Origin: Hoylesella loescheii DSM 19665 = JCM 12249 = ATCC 15930
Lineage (GTDB): Bacteria; Bacteroidota; Bacteroidia; Bacteroidales; Bacteroidaceae
DNA: 64,000 nt
Assembly: GCF_000378085.1 (NCBI RefSeq)
Contig: NZ_KB899214.1
Coordinates: forward strand, 169,237 to 233,236
Reading direction: 5' to 3'
Below the pieces are notes generated by a model that was given only the letters and a program-made list of their open reading frames with translations, was not told where the DNA came from and did not search any database. The translations under genes and the position numbers were made by a program. Position 1 is the stretch's first letter, and the number at the start of each line of letters is the position of its first letter. Positions 7,313-14,441 of the stretch are shown in pieces.

Positions 7313-9289
7313 TTAGTTTATCTTTAACTGCTCGTCATCGGTGACAACCAAGCGAATGAGCTGCGATGTGGTAGGGAGTATTGAGTTGATGCTCTCTGAA
7401 TTGTCGACGAATATGGGTGCAGAGATGTTTTCGGAGCGACATATAGCGTTGATGATGTCGATGCCGATATTGATAACCATCGCATTGTTTTGGGTCGAAT
7501 ACGGTACACCATCAACAACGGCCTCGCAGGTCTCGACCACACCTCCGTTAATCTGCGTGTCGAACATCTTGAATTTCACCATCGTGAACATGGAGTTAAT
7601 CTTGCCTTCAACAAGTTTAACGCGCTCCTTGGCGAACTCCATCATTGTGTCTTCTGTCGCCTCCAACTGGGCTAATTCCTCGGACTGTATGCGGAGCTTC
7701 TTCTCTAATTCGGCAAGACGGTCTTTGGCACTTTTGACGTATTCTTCTTTCGCAAGTTCGGCCTTAATGCCGTCTATGTCGACAAGCATTCCGCGCTTAA
7801 CAGATGCAAGTGCGCCCGTGTCGGGCATGTCGTCCTTGGCCTCCGCATCGATTTCAGATTGTAGTGCCTTGGCCTTGTCTTTTAGTTCAGCCAGCTCCTT
7901 GTCTGACGCCATTAATGGTGTCGCGTCGGGGGCTGCCAATTCCTTATTGAATAATGGGTTCGCTGCGTATTCCTTGATAGCCACATCATTATTGGCGATG
8001 CAGCTTTGTAAGGTCTTGATTTCAGCCTCAACGGCTTTCATCCTTTCGGAATTGCCCTTTCCGCGTGTGGTGTTGTCTTCTAGCTTTTGCTTTTTCTCTT
8101 CATTGAAATGCTCGGTCATTTCGCGCTGCTTAGCCTCGATGTCGTCAATGTCGAAGTGTCGGTGGCAAGTTGGGCAAACAAAATCCTTGTCATCAAAGGT
8201 GAGCTGTGACTTGTTGATTTCTTGCCATTCGGCAATCATTTCCTCGCGTACTTTGGCGTACTTGTCCAGCTCTTGCTGTTTGTTGGCAATTTCCTTTTCT
8301 GCTCGCGCGATTTCGCTTTTCAAAGTGTCGACCTGATAGTGCAGCTCCTGCTGCTTATTCAGCTCCTCGCGATAACCCTTATAAGCCTCATCCTTGATTT
8401 CGGCTTCACGCTTGATGATTTGGCTGTTGATGTCGCCCAACTCGCGCGACTTTTCCAAGCGTGCCCCCATCTTGTCGTTATACGCCTTGGTGATGTCGGC
8501 AATCTGCTCTTCGACCTTGGCGAGTTCGACCTTTTTTTGTTCTAGTTCTGCCCTTAGCCCGTTAAAATTTATAGGCTTGCCGTCTCTGTCGCATTCCATT
8601 GCGGTGATTTGTCGCTGACACTCATCCATGCGCTCGGGAAGAGCATCAACCTCCGCCTTGATGCACTTTTTCTTGGCGGCCACCTCGCGCTTATATTCCT
8701 CCTTCGTCTTGCCCGTCATTTGGGCAAGCAACTGCTGGAATGCCTTGTAGCCCTTGGCCACTTCCTCGTCCGATACCTCACCCGCCATGCGGAATAGCAT
8801 CGCGCGCTGTACGTCCGCTGTTTGCGATGAAAAGTATAAGGGATTGGTGATGAACTTGAACACCTGCTCGGGGCATATACTCTCTATCTTCTCTGCCCAA
8901 TCTTTCGTGGACATGGGGACGTCGTTATAAAGTCGTTCCTCTTTGTGCCCCGTCATTTCTTCGGTGGTCGTCCCATGTTTTTTCTGCCATTTCTCCGTAA
9001 AGCGACGCGTCAAGGTGATTTTCTCGCCGTCTACATCCAGCACCCCCGATACTTCGTGGGGCAAGCGTGGGATGGTCTGCCCGTCTTTTCCGTAGGTTTT
9101 GATGCCGAACTGCTTGCGTTCTTTACTGTCCTTGCCAAACAAAAGCCAAGTGAACGCATCAAAAATGGTAGTTTTCCCGAGACCGTTTCGCCCCGAAATG
9201 GTAGTTATACACTCGTTGAAATCAATCGTTAGATTTCTGATGCCCTTGAAGTTTATAAGGGACAACTTTTTTATTACAATTCTCTTCAT
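7313..9289 (-). CDS. Rad50/SbcC-like SMC ATPase with a zinc-hook motif
   Basis: A 658-residue protein. The N-terminal P-loop is SGRNGLGKTTIFDAF (about 32-46), followed by long alternating charged helices forming an antiparallel coiled coil. Its apex bears CPTCHRHF at about residue 370, a CxxC zinc hook. The C-terminal ATPase lobe ends in INIGIDIINAIC and APIFVDNSESINS. The last element sits where Walker B belongs but reads VDNSE and not the usual DE, and no clear LSGGQ signature is visible, so this is a divergent phage type. It probably tethers or remodels DNA ends with RecT and the MBL protein. A long antisense frame inside it is a shadow. Confidence 0.88.
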   Translation of the reverse strand: MKRIVIKKLSLINFKGIRNLTIDFNECITTISGRNGLGKTTIFDAFTWLLFGKDSKERKQFGIKTYGKDGQTIPRLPHEVSGVLDVDGEKITLTRRFTEKWQKKHGTTTEEMTGHKEERLYNDVPMSTKDWAEKIESICPEQVFKFITNPLYFSSQTADVQRAMLFRMAGEVSDEEVAKGYKAFQQLLAQMTGKTKEEYKREVAAKKKCIKAEVDALPERMDECQRQITAMECDRDGKPINFNGLRAELEQKKVELAKVEEQIADITKAYNDKMGARLEKSRELGDINSQIIKREAEIKDEAYKGYREELNKQQELHYQVDTLKSEIARAEKEIANKQQELDKYAKVREEMIAEWQEINKSQLTFDDKDFVCPTCHRHFDIDDIEAKQREMTEHFNEEKKQKLEDNTTRGKGNSERMKAVEAEIKTLQSCIANNDVAIKEYAANPLFNKELAAPDATPLMASDKELAELKDKAKALQSEIDAEAKDDMPDTGALASVKRGMLVDIDGIKAELAKEEYVKSAKDRLAELEKKLRIQSEELAQLEATEDTMMEFAKERVKLVEGKINSMFTMVKFKMFDTQINGGVVETCEAVVDGVPYSTQNNAMVINIGIDIINAICRSENISAPIFVDNSESINSILPTTSQLIRLVVTDDEQLKIN

Positions 9290-9308
9290 TTTGTTTTAGA
9301 TTTTATCT

Positions 9309-9584
9309 TTACATTCTGTTTAATGCTACGTGCGTTGTAGCCTTGTTGTTTATCTCTTCATTGGTCGGCACACGTTGGCTAAGCTGCCAATCCTCGATTT
9401 CCGACTTTTTGAAGTAGACTTTATTGCCCCTGCGATAGTGCGGTATCTCGCGGTCGCAAACCATGTGGCGTACACGGCTTGTCGATATGCCCAGCAATAA
9501 GGCCACTTCGTCTGTTGTAAACACGTTCTTCGAGCCGATGGTGATAAGCCGCTCGATGCGCGCCAGCCTTTCGTTCACTTCCAT
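9309..9584 (-). CDS. Helix-turn-helix protein, excisionase/MerR-like
   Basis: A 91-residue protein. Residues 20-70 (VFTTDEVALLLGISTSRVRHMVCDREIPHYRRGNKVYF, with ending KSEIEDW) match the helix_turn_helix_17/excisionase-like domain. Such proteins serve as Xis-type recombination directionality factors or as regulators. The integrase lies 8 kb away, so either role is open. It is located 19 bp after the start side of the ATPase gene in the early operon. Confidence 0.85.
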   Translation of the reverse strand: MEVNERLARIERLITIGSKNVFTTDEVALLLGISTSRVRHMVCDREIPHYRRGNKVYFKKSEIEDWQLSQRVPTNEEINNKATTHVALNRM

Positions 9585-9587
9585 ACG

Positions 9588-9818
9588 TCAGTCCTCCTTG
9601 GCTAGCTTAATCAGTTCGGGGAGCTTACCTTTTTGACCCCAATACCGCACTCCGCGGTAAAAGGCGTAACCTAGTGCAAGTCCAGTAGTCTTCGAAATCG
9701 TCATGGACGAAACCCAAAGCAACATACCCTCGCCCGCGGGCTCTGAAAATATTGCCGTCATCGCGGCGACTGCCAGCATCGCCAGCACGTAGTATCGCCA
9801 ATTTGTTATAACCTTCAT
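9588..9818 (-). CDS. Small two-helix membrane protein
   Basis: A 76-residue protein with two hydrophobic segments: YYVLAMLAVAAMTAIF (about 7-22) and a second around LLWVSSMTISKTTGLALGYAFY. A short basic tail follows. It overlaps the antirepressor stop by 4 bp (9815-9818) and precedes the excisionase-like gene by 3 bp. Small inner-membrane proteins at this place are common in Bacteroidetes prophages, with function unknown. It is not a clear holin, as no lysis genes are nearby. Confidence 0.65.
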   Translation of the reverse strand: MKVITNWRYYVLAMLAVAAMTAIFSEPAGEGMLLWVSSMTISKTTGLALGYAFYRGVRYWGQKGKLPELIKLAKED

Positions 9819-10630
9819 TGCGTCAATTGCTTATAATCCGTTCTTTCTATTAGCGGCAGTATGCCCGCCTCTTTCAGGGCGTTGTACAGAAACATCCGTC
9901 CTCGCTGCGTCCATTCTGTCGACAATCGTGTGTCGGGGCGCCCGTCCGAATGTTGAAACGCGATGGTCTTGCTGTGTACATAGCCTTTGCCCATGAACTC
10001 AGTGTACAATATCCATTGTCCGTTTACCTTGCGCTGGATGCGCATTTCTTTCAGTCGCTTGTTGAAACTTACGGCAGACATCCCGTAGTCGGCTGCAACT
10101 TGCGTTGTGGCAAGAGTACCCTTGCTTTGGAGAATGATGTTAAGGTAGTCGTTGCCTTTTTGCATTTGGGCGATAAGCTGCTTTTGGCTTGCGTTTTCGT
10201 TTTCGAGCTGCTTAATGCGCGTTTCCCTGTTGGCGATGGTCGTCTGTGCAACAAGCACAGCCTTTGCCAATATTTCGGCATCGCTCATTTCGGGGGCGGT
10301 GGCAATGTAACCGCCTGTCTTGCGGATGGATGGTAAGACTTCCGATGTCACCCATTTACGGAAGACCTTAGCTTCGGGTTTTCGGCTGTCCAATATCACA
10401 TCATACAATCCGTCTTCGTTGACGAAGTTGGCATACTGCGTACGTCCTAGTGCGTCCATTATGGGTTCGGTTGAAACGACCCCATCTGAAATCCGCTCTC
10501 TTACATGTCCTTGTGTCAGTCCTAGTGCTTTACACACATCCGCAAGGCAGAACAAAGGATTGTCGGATGTGCCCGCTGTTCTAATATCGCCGAACTGGGG
10601 ATTGCTGAAAATTGTTATCTGATTGTTCAT
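9815..10630 (-). CDS. Phage antirepressor, BRO-N / KilAC type
   Basis: A 271-residue protein. The BRO N-terminal domain (ITIFSNPQFGDIRT, then LFCLADVCKALGL, then DGLYDVILDSRKPEAKVFRKWV and VLPSIRKTGGY) is followed by a coiled-coil linker (NRETRIKQLENENASQKQLI) and a KilA-C-like C terminus (TTQVAADYGMSAVSFNKRL ... GRMFLYNAL). Such proteins counteract CI-like repressors. I start at the ATG at 10630 (MNNQITIF), 4 bp after the previous stop; a longer in-frame start lies inside the upstream gene. The position in the early operon opposite the repressor fits this role. Confidence 0.92.
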   Translation of the reverse strand: MNNQITIFSNPQFGDIRTAGTSDNPLFCLADVCKALGLTQGHVRERISDGVVSTEPIMDALGRTQYANFVNEDGLYDVILDSRKPEAKVFRKWVTSEVLPSIRKTGGYIATAPEMSDAEILAKAVLVAQTTIANRETRIKQLENENASQKQLIAQMQKGNDYLNIILQSKGTLATTQVAADYGMSAVSFNKRLKEMRIQRKVNGQWILYTEFMGKGYVHSKTIAFQHSDGRPDTRLSTEWTQRGRMFLYNALKEAGILPLIERTDYKQLTQ

Positions 10631-10634
10631 GTCA

Positions 10635-10856
10635 CTAATTATTTGTAGGAAATAATTGTTCGGCATCGCACCCAAAGTGCTGTGCCATGATGGTTCTAGC
10701 CAGTTCATCGGGGACTTGTCGCCCCGACAGCCACATCTTAACCGTGTTAGTTGAGCGATGGGTCATATTGGCCACCATTGTGATGAAGTGTTGTGCGGCC
10801 GTTGGTTTGTCCCTTTCGGCCTCGTACAGTTCTTTAAATGTTTTCTTGTTGTTCAT
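10635..10856 (-). CDS. Small Cro-like HTH protein
   Basis: A 73-residue protein starting at MNNKKTFKELYEAERDK (10856). A longer in-frame start at 10913 runs into the upstream gene and is less likely. The central segment HFITMVANMTHRSTNTVKMWLSGRQVPDELARTIMAQHF looks like a lambda-repressor-like helix-turn-helix, with STNTVKMWLSG as the recognition part. It is the second gene behind the early promoter, the usual place of Cro. DNA binding is inferred from the motif. Confidence 0.7.
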   Translation of the reverse strand: MNNKKTFKELYEAERDKPTAAQHFITMVANMTHRSTNTVKMWLSGRQVPDELARTIMAQHFGCDAEQLFPTNN

Positions 10857-10878
10857 ATTTGTTTTCGTTATAACTCTG

Positions 10879-11094
10879 TTACACGAGGCTCGCCAAGAAC
10901 CCCCAATCCTCACTTTCGTATGTTACCCCCAAGTCGTCTACGATGTTCCAACCATTCTCAGGCTTTCGCCCGTGGTTGGTCGCGTTCTTGCAGGCCTCCA
11001 TCAGGCTTTTAAACCTAAACTCACTCCCGTTCTCGTTGAAGAGAACACATTCGCCAGCTTTCAAGCCAGCCGTCAATTCGTCAATATTTCTCAT
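10879..11094 (-). CDS. First gene of the early operon, hypothetical
   Basis: A 71-residue acidic protein (MRNIDELTAGLKAGECVLF ... WGFLASLV) of unknown family. It is the promoter-proximal gene of the leftward early operon, about 90 bp downstream of a perfect TATCTTTG minus-7 element. The gap to the Cro-like gene is 22 bp. Confidence 0.6.
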   Translation of the reverse strand: MRNIDELTAGLKAGECVLFNENGSEFRFKSLMEACKNATNHGRKPENGWNIVDDLGVTYESEDWGFLASLV

Positions 11095-11186
11095 TTTTCT
11101 TATTGTTATTTGTTATTGTCAAAAAATATTCTTACATTTGTGCGATAGTTTTAAATCGCGGTGCAATTTGATTTTGTATTGTGATG

Positions 11187-11218
11187 CAAAGATAATAAGA
11201 ATAAAAGTAAAGTGCAAG
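11187..11218 (-). promoter_or_regulatory. Early leftward prophage promoter
   Basis: On the minus strand TATCTTTG (11187-11194) fits the Bacteroidetes minus-7 consensus TAnnTTTG exactly. A CTTG at 11215-11218, 20 bp upstream, serves as a minus-33 element (consensus TTTG). It would start transcription near 11180, ahead of the ATG at 11094. Confidence 0.6.
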
Positions 11219-11240
11219 TAATTTGAAAAGAATTATTTGC
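11214..11240. promoter_or_regulatory. Candidate repressor operator (inverted repeat)
   Basis: GCAAGTAATT (11214-11223) and AATTATTTGC (11231-11240) form a 10-bp dyad with one mismatch and a 7-bp spacer. It covers the minus-33 zones of both divergent promoters, where a CI dimer would be expected to act. The proposal rests on position and symmetry only. Confidence 0.5.
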
Positions 11241-11263
11241 AAAATACTTTAATTTAACGTTTG
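11236..11263 (+). promoter_or_regulatory. Candidate repressor-gene promoter
   Basis: TTTG at 11236-11239 and AACGTTTG at 11256-11263 (one mismatch to TAnnTTTG) are separated by 16 bp, slightly short of the usual 19. They lie just upstream of the repressor ATG at 11279. Confidence 0.35.
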
Positions 11264-11278
11264 TAAACAAAATAACCT

Positions 11279-11920
11279 ATGAGTACATACAATGAGAGAT
11301 TACAACAATTGTTTGATAATAAAGGTGTTACACCTTATTATCTAAGCCAAGCCACGGGTGTATCACAAGCGACAATCAGCCGTTTGAAAGGTGATAAAAC
11401 GGCTAAACCAAATATTGCTACAAATAAGAAATTTGCAAATTACTTCAATGTAAGTGCTGAATGGCTTTTGACGGGCGAGGGTGACATGCTTGCATCCTCA
11501 GATACCAATGTGATGAATGATAATACCACGTATTCTGTACCCCTGCTTCCAATTTCAGCGCAAGGCGGCTCGTTGAACGACTTCGTGGTGTCGGTCAAGA
11601 ACAACGAGTGTGAGAAGATTATATCCCCAATTAAGGGCGTGGACTACGCCATAACTGTTTCGGGGGAGAGCATGTCACCCGAATATCCATCAGGTTCGCA
11701 GGTGCTTATAAAGAAAATAAATGAACGTGCGTTCATCGATTGGGGGCGTGTCTACGTATTGGACACATGCAACGGCACGGTGATAAAGCGATTGTTCCCA
11801 TCAGATGCGACAGGTTGCGTAGTGTGTAAGTCCATCAATCCCGAATATCCGTCTTTCGAGGTGTCGTTGGAGGACGTGTACGGAGTGTATAGGGTATTGA
11901 TGTGCATGAGTATGAAGTAA
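11279..11920 (+). CDS. CI/LexA-like phage repressor (XRE HTH + S24 peptidase)
   Basis: A 213-residue protein. The N-terminal HTH (VTPYYLSQATGVSQATISRLKG, residues about 16-37) ends in the typical FNVSAEWLLTGEGDM. The C-terminal S24/LexA domain has the nucleophile segment SGESMSPEYPSGS and the general-base segment TVIKRLFP. It should hold the prophage dormant by repressing the early promoter and respond to RecA. The usual Ala-Gly cleavage pair is not obvious in the linker, which reads ISAQGGSLND. The gene is divergent from the early operon and leads a rightward gene cluster. Confidence 0.93.
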   Translation: MSTYNERLQQLFDNKGVTPYYLSQATGVSQATISRLKGDKTAKPNIATNKKFANYFNVSAEWLLTGEGDMLASSDTNVMNDNTTYSVPLLPISAQGGSLNDFVVSVKNNECEKIISPIKGVDYAITVSGESMSPEYPSGSQVLIKKINERAFIDWGRVYVLDTCNGTVIKRLFPSDATGCVVCKSINPEYPSFEVSLEDVYGVYRVLMCMSMK

Positions 11921-11972
11921 TGAGGTGCAAAATGTAGCATTTTGAGTTATTCACAATATAATTGAAAGAAAC

Positions 11973-12410
11973 ATGAAAGTTATTTCTCTTACTCTGGCGT
12001 TTGCCCTTATTGGACTCGGTGTCGGAGGCCTTATAATGGCTTATAGCGGAATGTACGATATGATTGTGGTGATTTTATGTGTTTTGTTCTTCTCGTTTAT
12101 CGGAGCACTTATAGGGAGTATTCCGCCCGCATCATCGCCAAAACCTGCACCCGTGTCCACAAGAAATCTAACGCCAGCATCCTCTTCGCTTATATTCCAA
12201 AGTTTTCTAAGGATTGGAGATGTCAGGGGAAAAACAATTGATGAAATCGTATCGCTGGTAGGTTTTGATTATGCGATTATTGAGAAATGTACCATATCAG
12301 ATAGAAATAATGAAGCAGGGCTATATTATCGATGGAAAGAGAACGACAACGTCGTTATAACGTTGCTGTTTGGTGCGGACGGCAAGTGTATAGGAATTAT
12401 AACGAAGTAG
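11973..12410 (+). CDS. Membrane-anchored protein of the lysogenic cluster
   Basis: A 145-residue protein with two N-terminal hydrophobic segments (ISLTLAFALIGLGVGGLIMAY and MIVVILCVLFFSFIGALIGSI), a Pro/Ser linker and a soluble C-terminal domain of about 70 residues ending LLFGADGKCIGIITK. The C-terminal part has the beta-rich look of small SmpA/OmlA-like domains (VRGKTIDEIVSLVG ... ITLLFGADGKC), but this is only a resemblance. It lies 52 bp after the repressor gene, so it is likely expressed in the lysogen. Confidence 0.6.
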   Translation: MKVISLTLAFALIGLGVGGLIMAYSGMYDMIVVILCVLFFSFIGALIGSIPPASSPKPAPVSTRNLTPASSSLIFQSFLRIGDVRGKTIDEIVSLVGFDYAIIEKCTISDRNNEAGLYYRWKENDNVVITLLFGADGKCIGIITK

Positions 12411-12506
12411 CTAGTATCGGCATTTGAACCATGCAAGCACATATGGCTAAGTTCCGTAAATTCAATTGAAAACCCAATATAAATGACTGGTAAACAGATT
12501 AATGAA

Positions 12507-12974
12507 ATGAAAAAATTACTATTTCTAGCAATAATGTCTCTTGCATTGTTCTCTTGCAGCAAGAGTAATGATGATGAAGATAAGGACGCTTACCGCCCCG
12601 AAGTGGTGGAGATGCTGAAAGTGTTGGAGGGCAAATGGCAAGGTGAGGGCGGAGCGTCCGATGAAGTCTTGACGTTCACCCCGTTCGGTAAGCAGAAATG
12701 GATAGACGGTGCGGCAGGTGGCGTTATGTGGTTTCATGGAAACGCCACACGTGAATTTGTGTACATTGATAATACTCCACAAAAGTGGAACATGTATTTC
12801 AATGTCGACCCGAAAGAAAAGAAAATAGGGATGAACGAAACCACCCCTGATGGAAAGTACAGTATCGTGACGACAAAAGAATATTCGTACAAGATAATAG
12901 ACAATAACACCATCGAGTTGCATGATAAGTCATTGTCATGGATGCATGTATATAAGTATCATCGGATAAGATAA
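12507..12974 (+). CDS. Lipoprotein, lipocalin-like
   Basis: A 155-residue protein starting at MKKLLFLAIMSLALFSC. An ATG 24 bp upstream would spoil the signal peptide. The lipobox LFSC gives lipidation at Cys17. The mature part (VVEMLKVLEGKWQGEG ... TREFVYIDNTPQKWNMYF ... YSYKIIDNNTIELHD) has the EGKW opening and beta-strand spacing of small lipocalin-like Bacteroidetes lipoproteins. Being in a prophage, behind the repressor, it is a candidate lysogenic-conversion gene altering the host envelope. Confidence 0.7.
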   Translation: MKKLLFLAIMSLALFSCSKSNDDEDKDAYRPEVVEMLKVLEGKWQGEGGASDEVLTFTPFGKQKWIDGAAGGVMWFHGNATREFVYIDNTPQKWNMYFNVDPKEKKIGMNETTPDGKYSIVTTKEYSYKIIDNNTIELHDKSLSWMHVYKYHRIR

Positions 12975-12981
12975 CAAGACC

Positions 12982-13251
12982 ATGAGCAGCCCACGCGCGT
13001 ACAGCCAAGACACTTTGGCGATTATGGAGCGGTTTTTCGCCGCCTTTTCTGCCTGCGTCGAGCAGGGGCTTATAAGGACGGCCAAGGACTTTTGCGAAAC
13101 GAACAACATTGCCCGCCCCCATTTCTATGCCCAACGCAAGCACCGTGGGCGCGGTTTCTTCGAAGCTGGATGGTTAAGCCTACTTGTGCGCGACTACGGG
13201 GTTTCGGCCAATTGGCTGCTGACGGGCAAGGGTACGATGTTTGTACAATAA
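12982..13251 (+). CDS. HTH-domain-only regulator related to CI N-termini
   Basis: An 89-residue protein whose end (LLVRDYGVSANWLLTGKGTMF) closely resembles the repressor's FNVSAEWLLTGEGDM, the segment that normally closes a CI-type HTH domain. The first part (FCETNNIARPHFYAQRKHRG) could be a degenerate recognition helix. There is no peptidase domain, so it would not self-cleave. It starts 7 bp after the lipoprotein stop and is co-directional with the repressor gene. It may be a second repressor or a modulator; this is inference. Confidence 0.65.
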   Translation: MSSPRAYSQDTLAIMERFFAAFSACVEQGLIRTAKDFCETNNIARPHFYAQRKHRGRGFFEAGWLSLLVRDYGVSANWLLTGKGTMFVQ

Positions 13252-13267
13252 TTCAAACGCATTTAGT

Positions 13268-13666
13268 ATGAAAGGGATATTTACAATCTTGTTTTTGATG
13301 TGCTTTTTTATCAGTACTGCGGCAAAGGGCGGCAAACAGGTAGAAGAAACGGCAAGTCCGACATTCGGCGTGACTGTCGAGAGGGAGTGCGGTGTTGTTG
13401 TCATAGAAAAAGAAGTCTACCACAACGCTACCATAGAATTAAAGGCTGCCGAACTCGGAGACTTGTTTGTGGAGGGCATTAAGGTGACGGTATGGGATGA
13501 AAACGGGAATAAAATCTATAAGAAGCGATTTTCAAAATCATTCTTATACGCTTATTCTGACGGAAGCATATACATTGCGCGAGGAAATGCACTGACGCAG
13601 GTTCAGGTGCGCAAGGGCAGCAGTGGAGAATGGGAGGCGAAGATAAGGGCAAAAGGTATTTACTGA
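13268..13666 (+). CDS. Secreted hypothetical protein
   Basis: A 132-residue protein from MKGIFTILFLMCFFISTAAKG; the ATG 27 bp upstream overlaps the previous gene and is less likely. The first 20 residues form a signal peptide. The mature domain (FGVTVERECGVVVIE ... VWDENGNKIYKKRF ... ALTQVQVRKGSSGEW) looks like a small immunoglobulin-like or DUF3244-like beta sandwich of Bacteroidetes secreted proteins, but assignment is uncertain. It is the last rightward gene of the lysogenic cluster and ends at a strong hairpin terminator. Confidence 0.65.
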   Translation: MKGIFTILFLMCFFISTAAKGGKQVEETASPTFGVTVERECGVVVIEKEVYHNATIELKAAELGDLFVEGIKVTVWDENGNKIYKKRFSKSFLYAYSDGSIYIARGNALTQVQVRKGSSGEWEAKIRAKGIY

Positions 13667-13675
13667 CAAAAAAAA

Positions 13676-13712
13676 GAGGGTGTAACTACCATTTTATTTT
13701 GGTTACACCCTC
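13676..13712. terminator. Hairpin terminator between convergent genes
   Basis: GAGGGTGTAAC (13676-13686) pairs perfectly with GTTACACCCTC (13702-13712) around a 15-nt loop. The minus-strand transcript continues into a run of eight U, so it is a classical terminator for the leftward operon. On the plus strand only a weak A/U tail follows. Confidence 0.85.
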
Positions 13713-13720
13713 AATTTAAA

Positions 13721-13927
13721 TCAAACAAAATCTAATGTTTTACCCATCGCCTCCGCAATCGTTGCAAGAGTGTCGAGCCCTACACTATATTTACCTTGTT
13801 CTATACGGCTGATGTGACACCTTTCAATACCGCACTTGTTGCCTAGTTGAGTCTGAGACAACCCGACTTCCTTTCGTATTTCGGCTATTCTTTGCCCAAT
13901 ACGAATCCTTTCTTTCACCTTGTCCAT
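13721..13927 (-). CDS. XRE family HTH regulator
   Basis: A 68-residue protein consisting of one Cro/CI-type HTH domain (IGQRIAEIRKEVGLSQTQLG, then CHISRIEQGKYSVGLDTLATIAEAMGKTLDF). It is the last gene of the helicase/PAPS-reductase/ParB operon, 11 bp after the ParB-like gene, and ends 9 bp before the terminator hairpin. Its likely role is autoregulation of that operon. Confidence 0.85.
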   Translation of the reverse strand: MDKVKERIRIGQRIAEIRKEVGLSQTQLGNKCGIERCHISRIEQGKYSVGLDTLATIAEAMGKTLDFV

Positions 13928-13938
13928 ATATCTATTTA

Positions 13939-14439
13939 TTATACCTTGTTGGCTTTTGAATAATCTCTATCCTTAAACATCTCGGCTAGTCCCGAAAGTT
14001 GCTTATATCGCAGAAGTTCATCGGCGTCCATACCGATTTCTTTCATTATCCACGCGTCACTCATGCCAGCCTTTTTCAATTCTCCGACAATGTTCATCAT
14101 TAACTCAACGGAATGCTGCCCACGTGCACGGTTGTGTCGGATAGTGGATGCCATACGATTGCTCACGTCCTTGTCAATCACAACGACTGGCAACTTTCCG
14201 CCCTCTCGTTCGTAGATGTCCTTGTGCCTAAGCATCACCGTATAGCGATGATACCCGTCCACAATTTCATATTTCCCATTAGGGAGTTTATAACAAACTA
14301 TAGGCATCGTGTAGCCGTCCTCTTTGATGCTTTCATACAAAAGCCTCATCTCAGGAGGGGCTACCGCATTGGGGTTATAACTATTGGCCTGTATCAATTC
14401 AATAGGTACGGCCTGTACATTGTACACTGGCGAGTTCAT
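13939..14439 (-). CDS. ParB-like nuclease-fold protein (IbrB-like)
   Basis: A 166-residue protein. The ParB/Srx N-terminal domain is visible in VPIELIQANSYNPNAV, then IKEDGYTMPIVCY, then EIVDGYHRYTVM with the GxxR-like DGYHR signature, and NRARGQHS later. The C-terminal part is a small helical domain. Paired with the PAPS-reductase-like gene 2 bp upstream, it reproduces the IbrA/IbrB pair known from E. coli prophages as co-activators of prophage gene expression. ParB-fold enzymes bind or hydrolyse nucleotides. The exact reaction is unknown. Confidence 0.85.
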   Translation of the reverse strand: MNSPVYNVQAVPIELIQANSYNPNAVAPPEMRLLYESIKEDGYTMPIVCYKLPNGKYEIVDGYHRYTVMLRHKDIYEREGGKLPVVVIDKDVSNRMASTIRHNRARGQHSVELMMNIVGELKKAGMSDAWIMKEIGMDADELLRYKQLSGLAEMFKDRDYSKANKV

Positions 14440-14441
14440 AT

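Noticed and set aside
7341-8336. Long plus-strand open frame of 331 codons
   Set aside because: It is antisense to the coiled-coil ATPase; its Ser/Ala/Leu-rich composition mirrors Glu/Lys codons of the real gene.
9588-9818. Holin
   Set aside because: It is a two-helix small membrane protein, but it sits in the early regulatory operon with no endolysin nearby.
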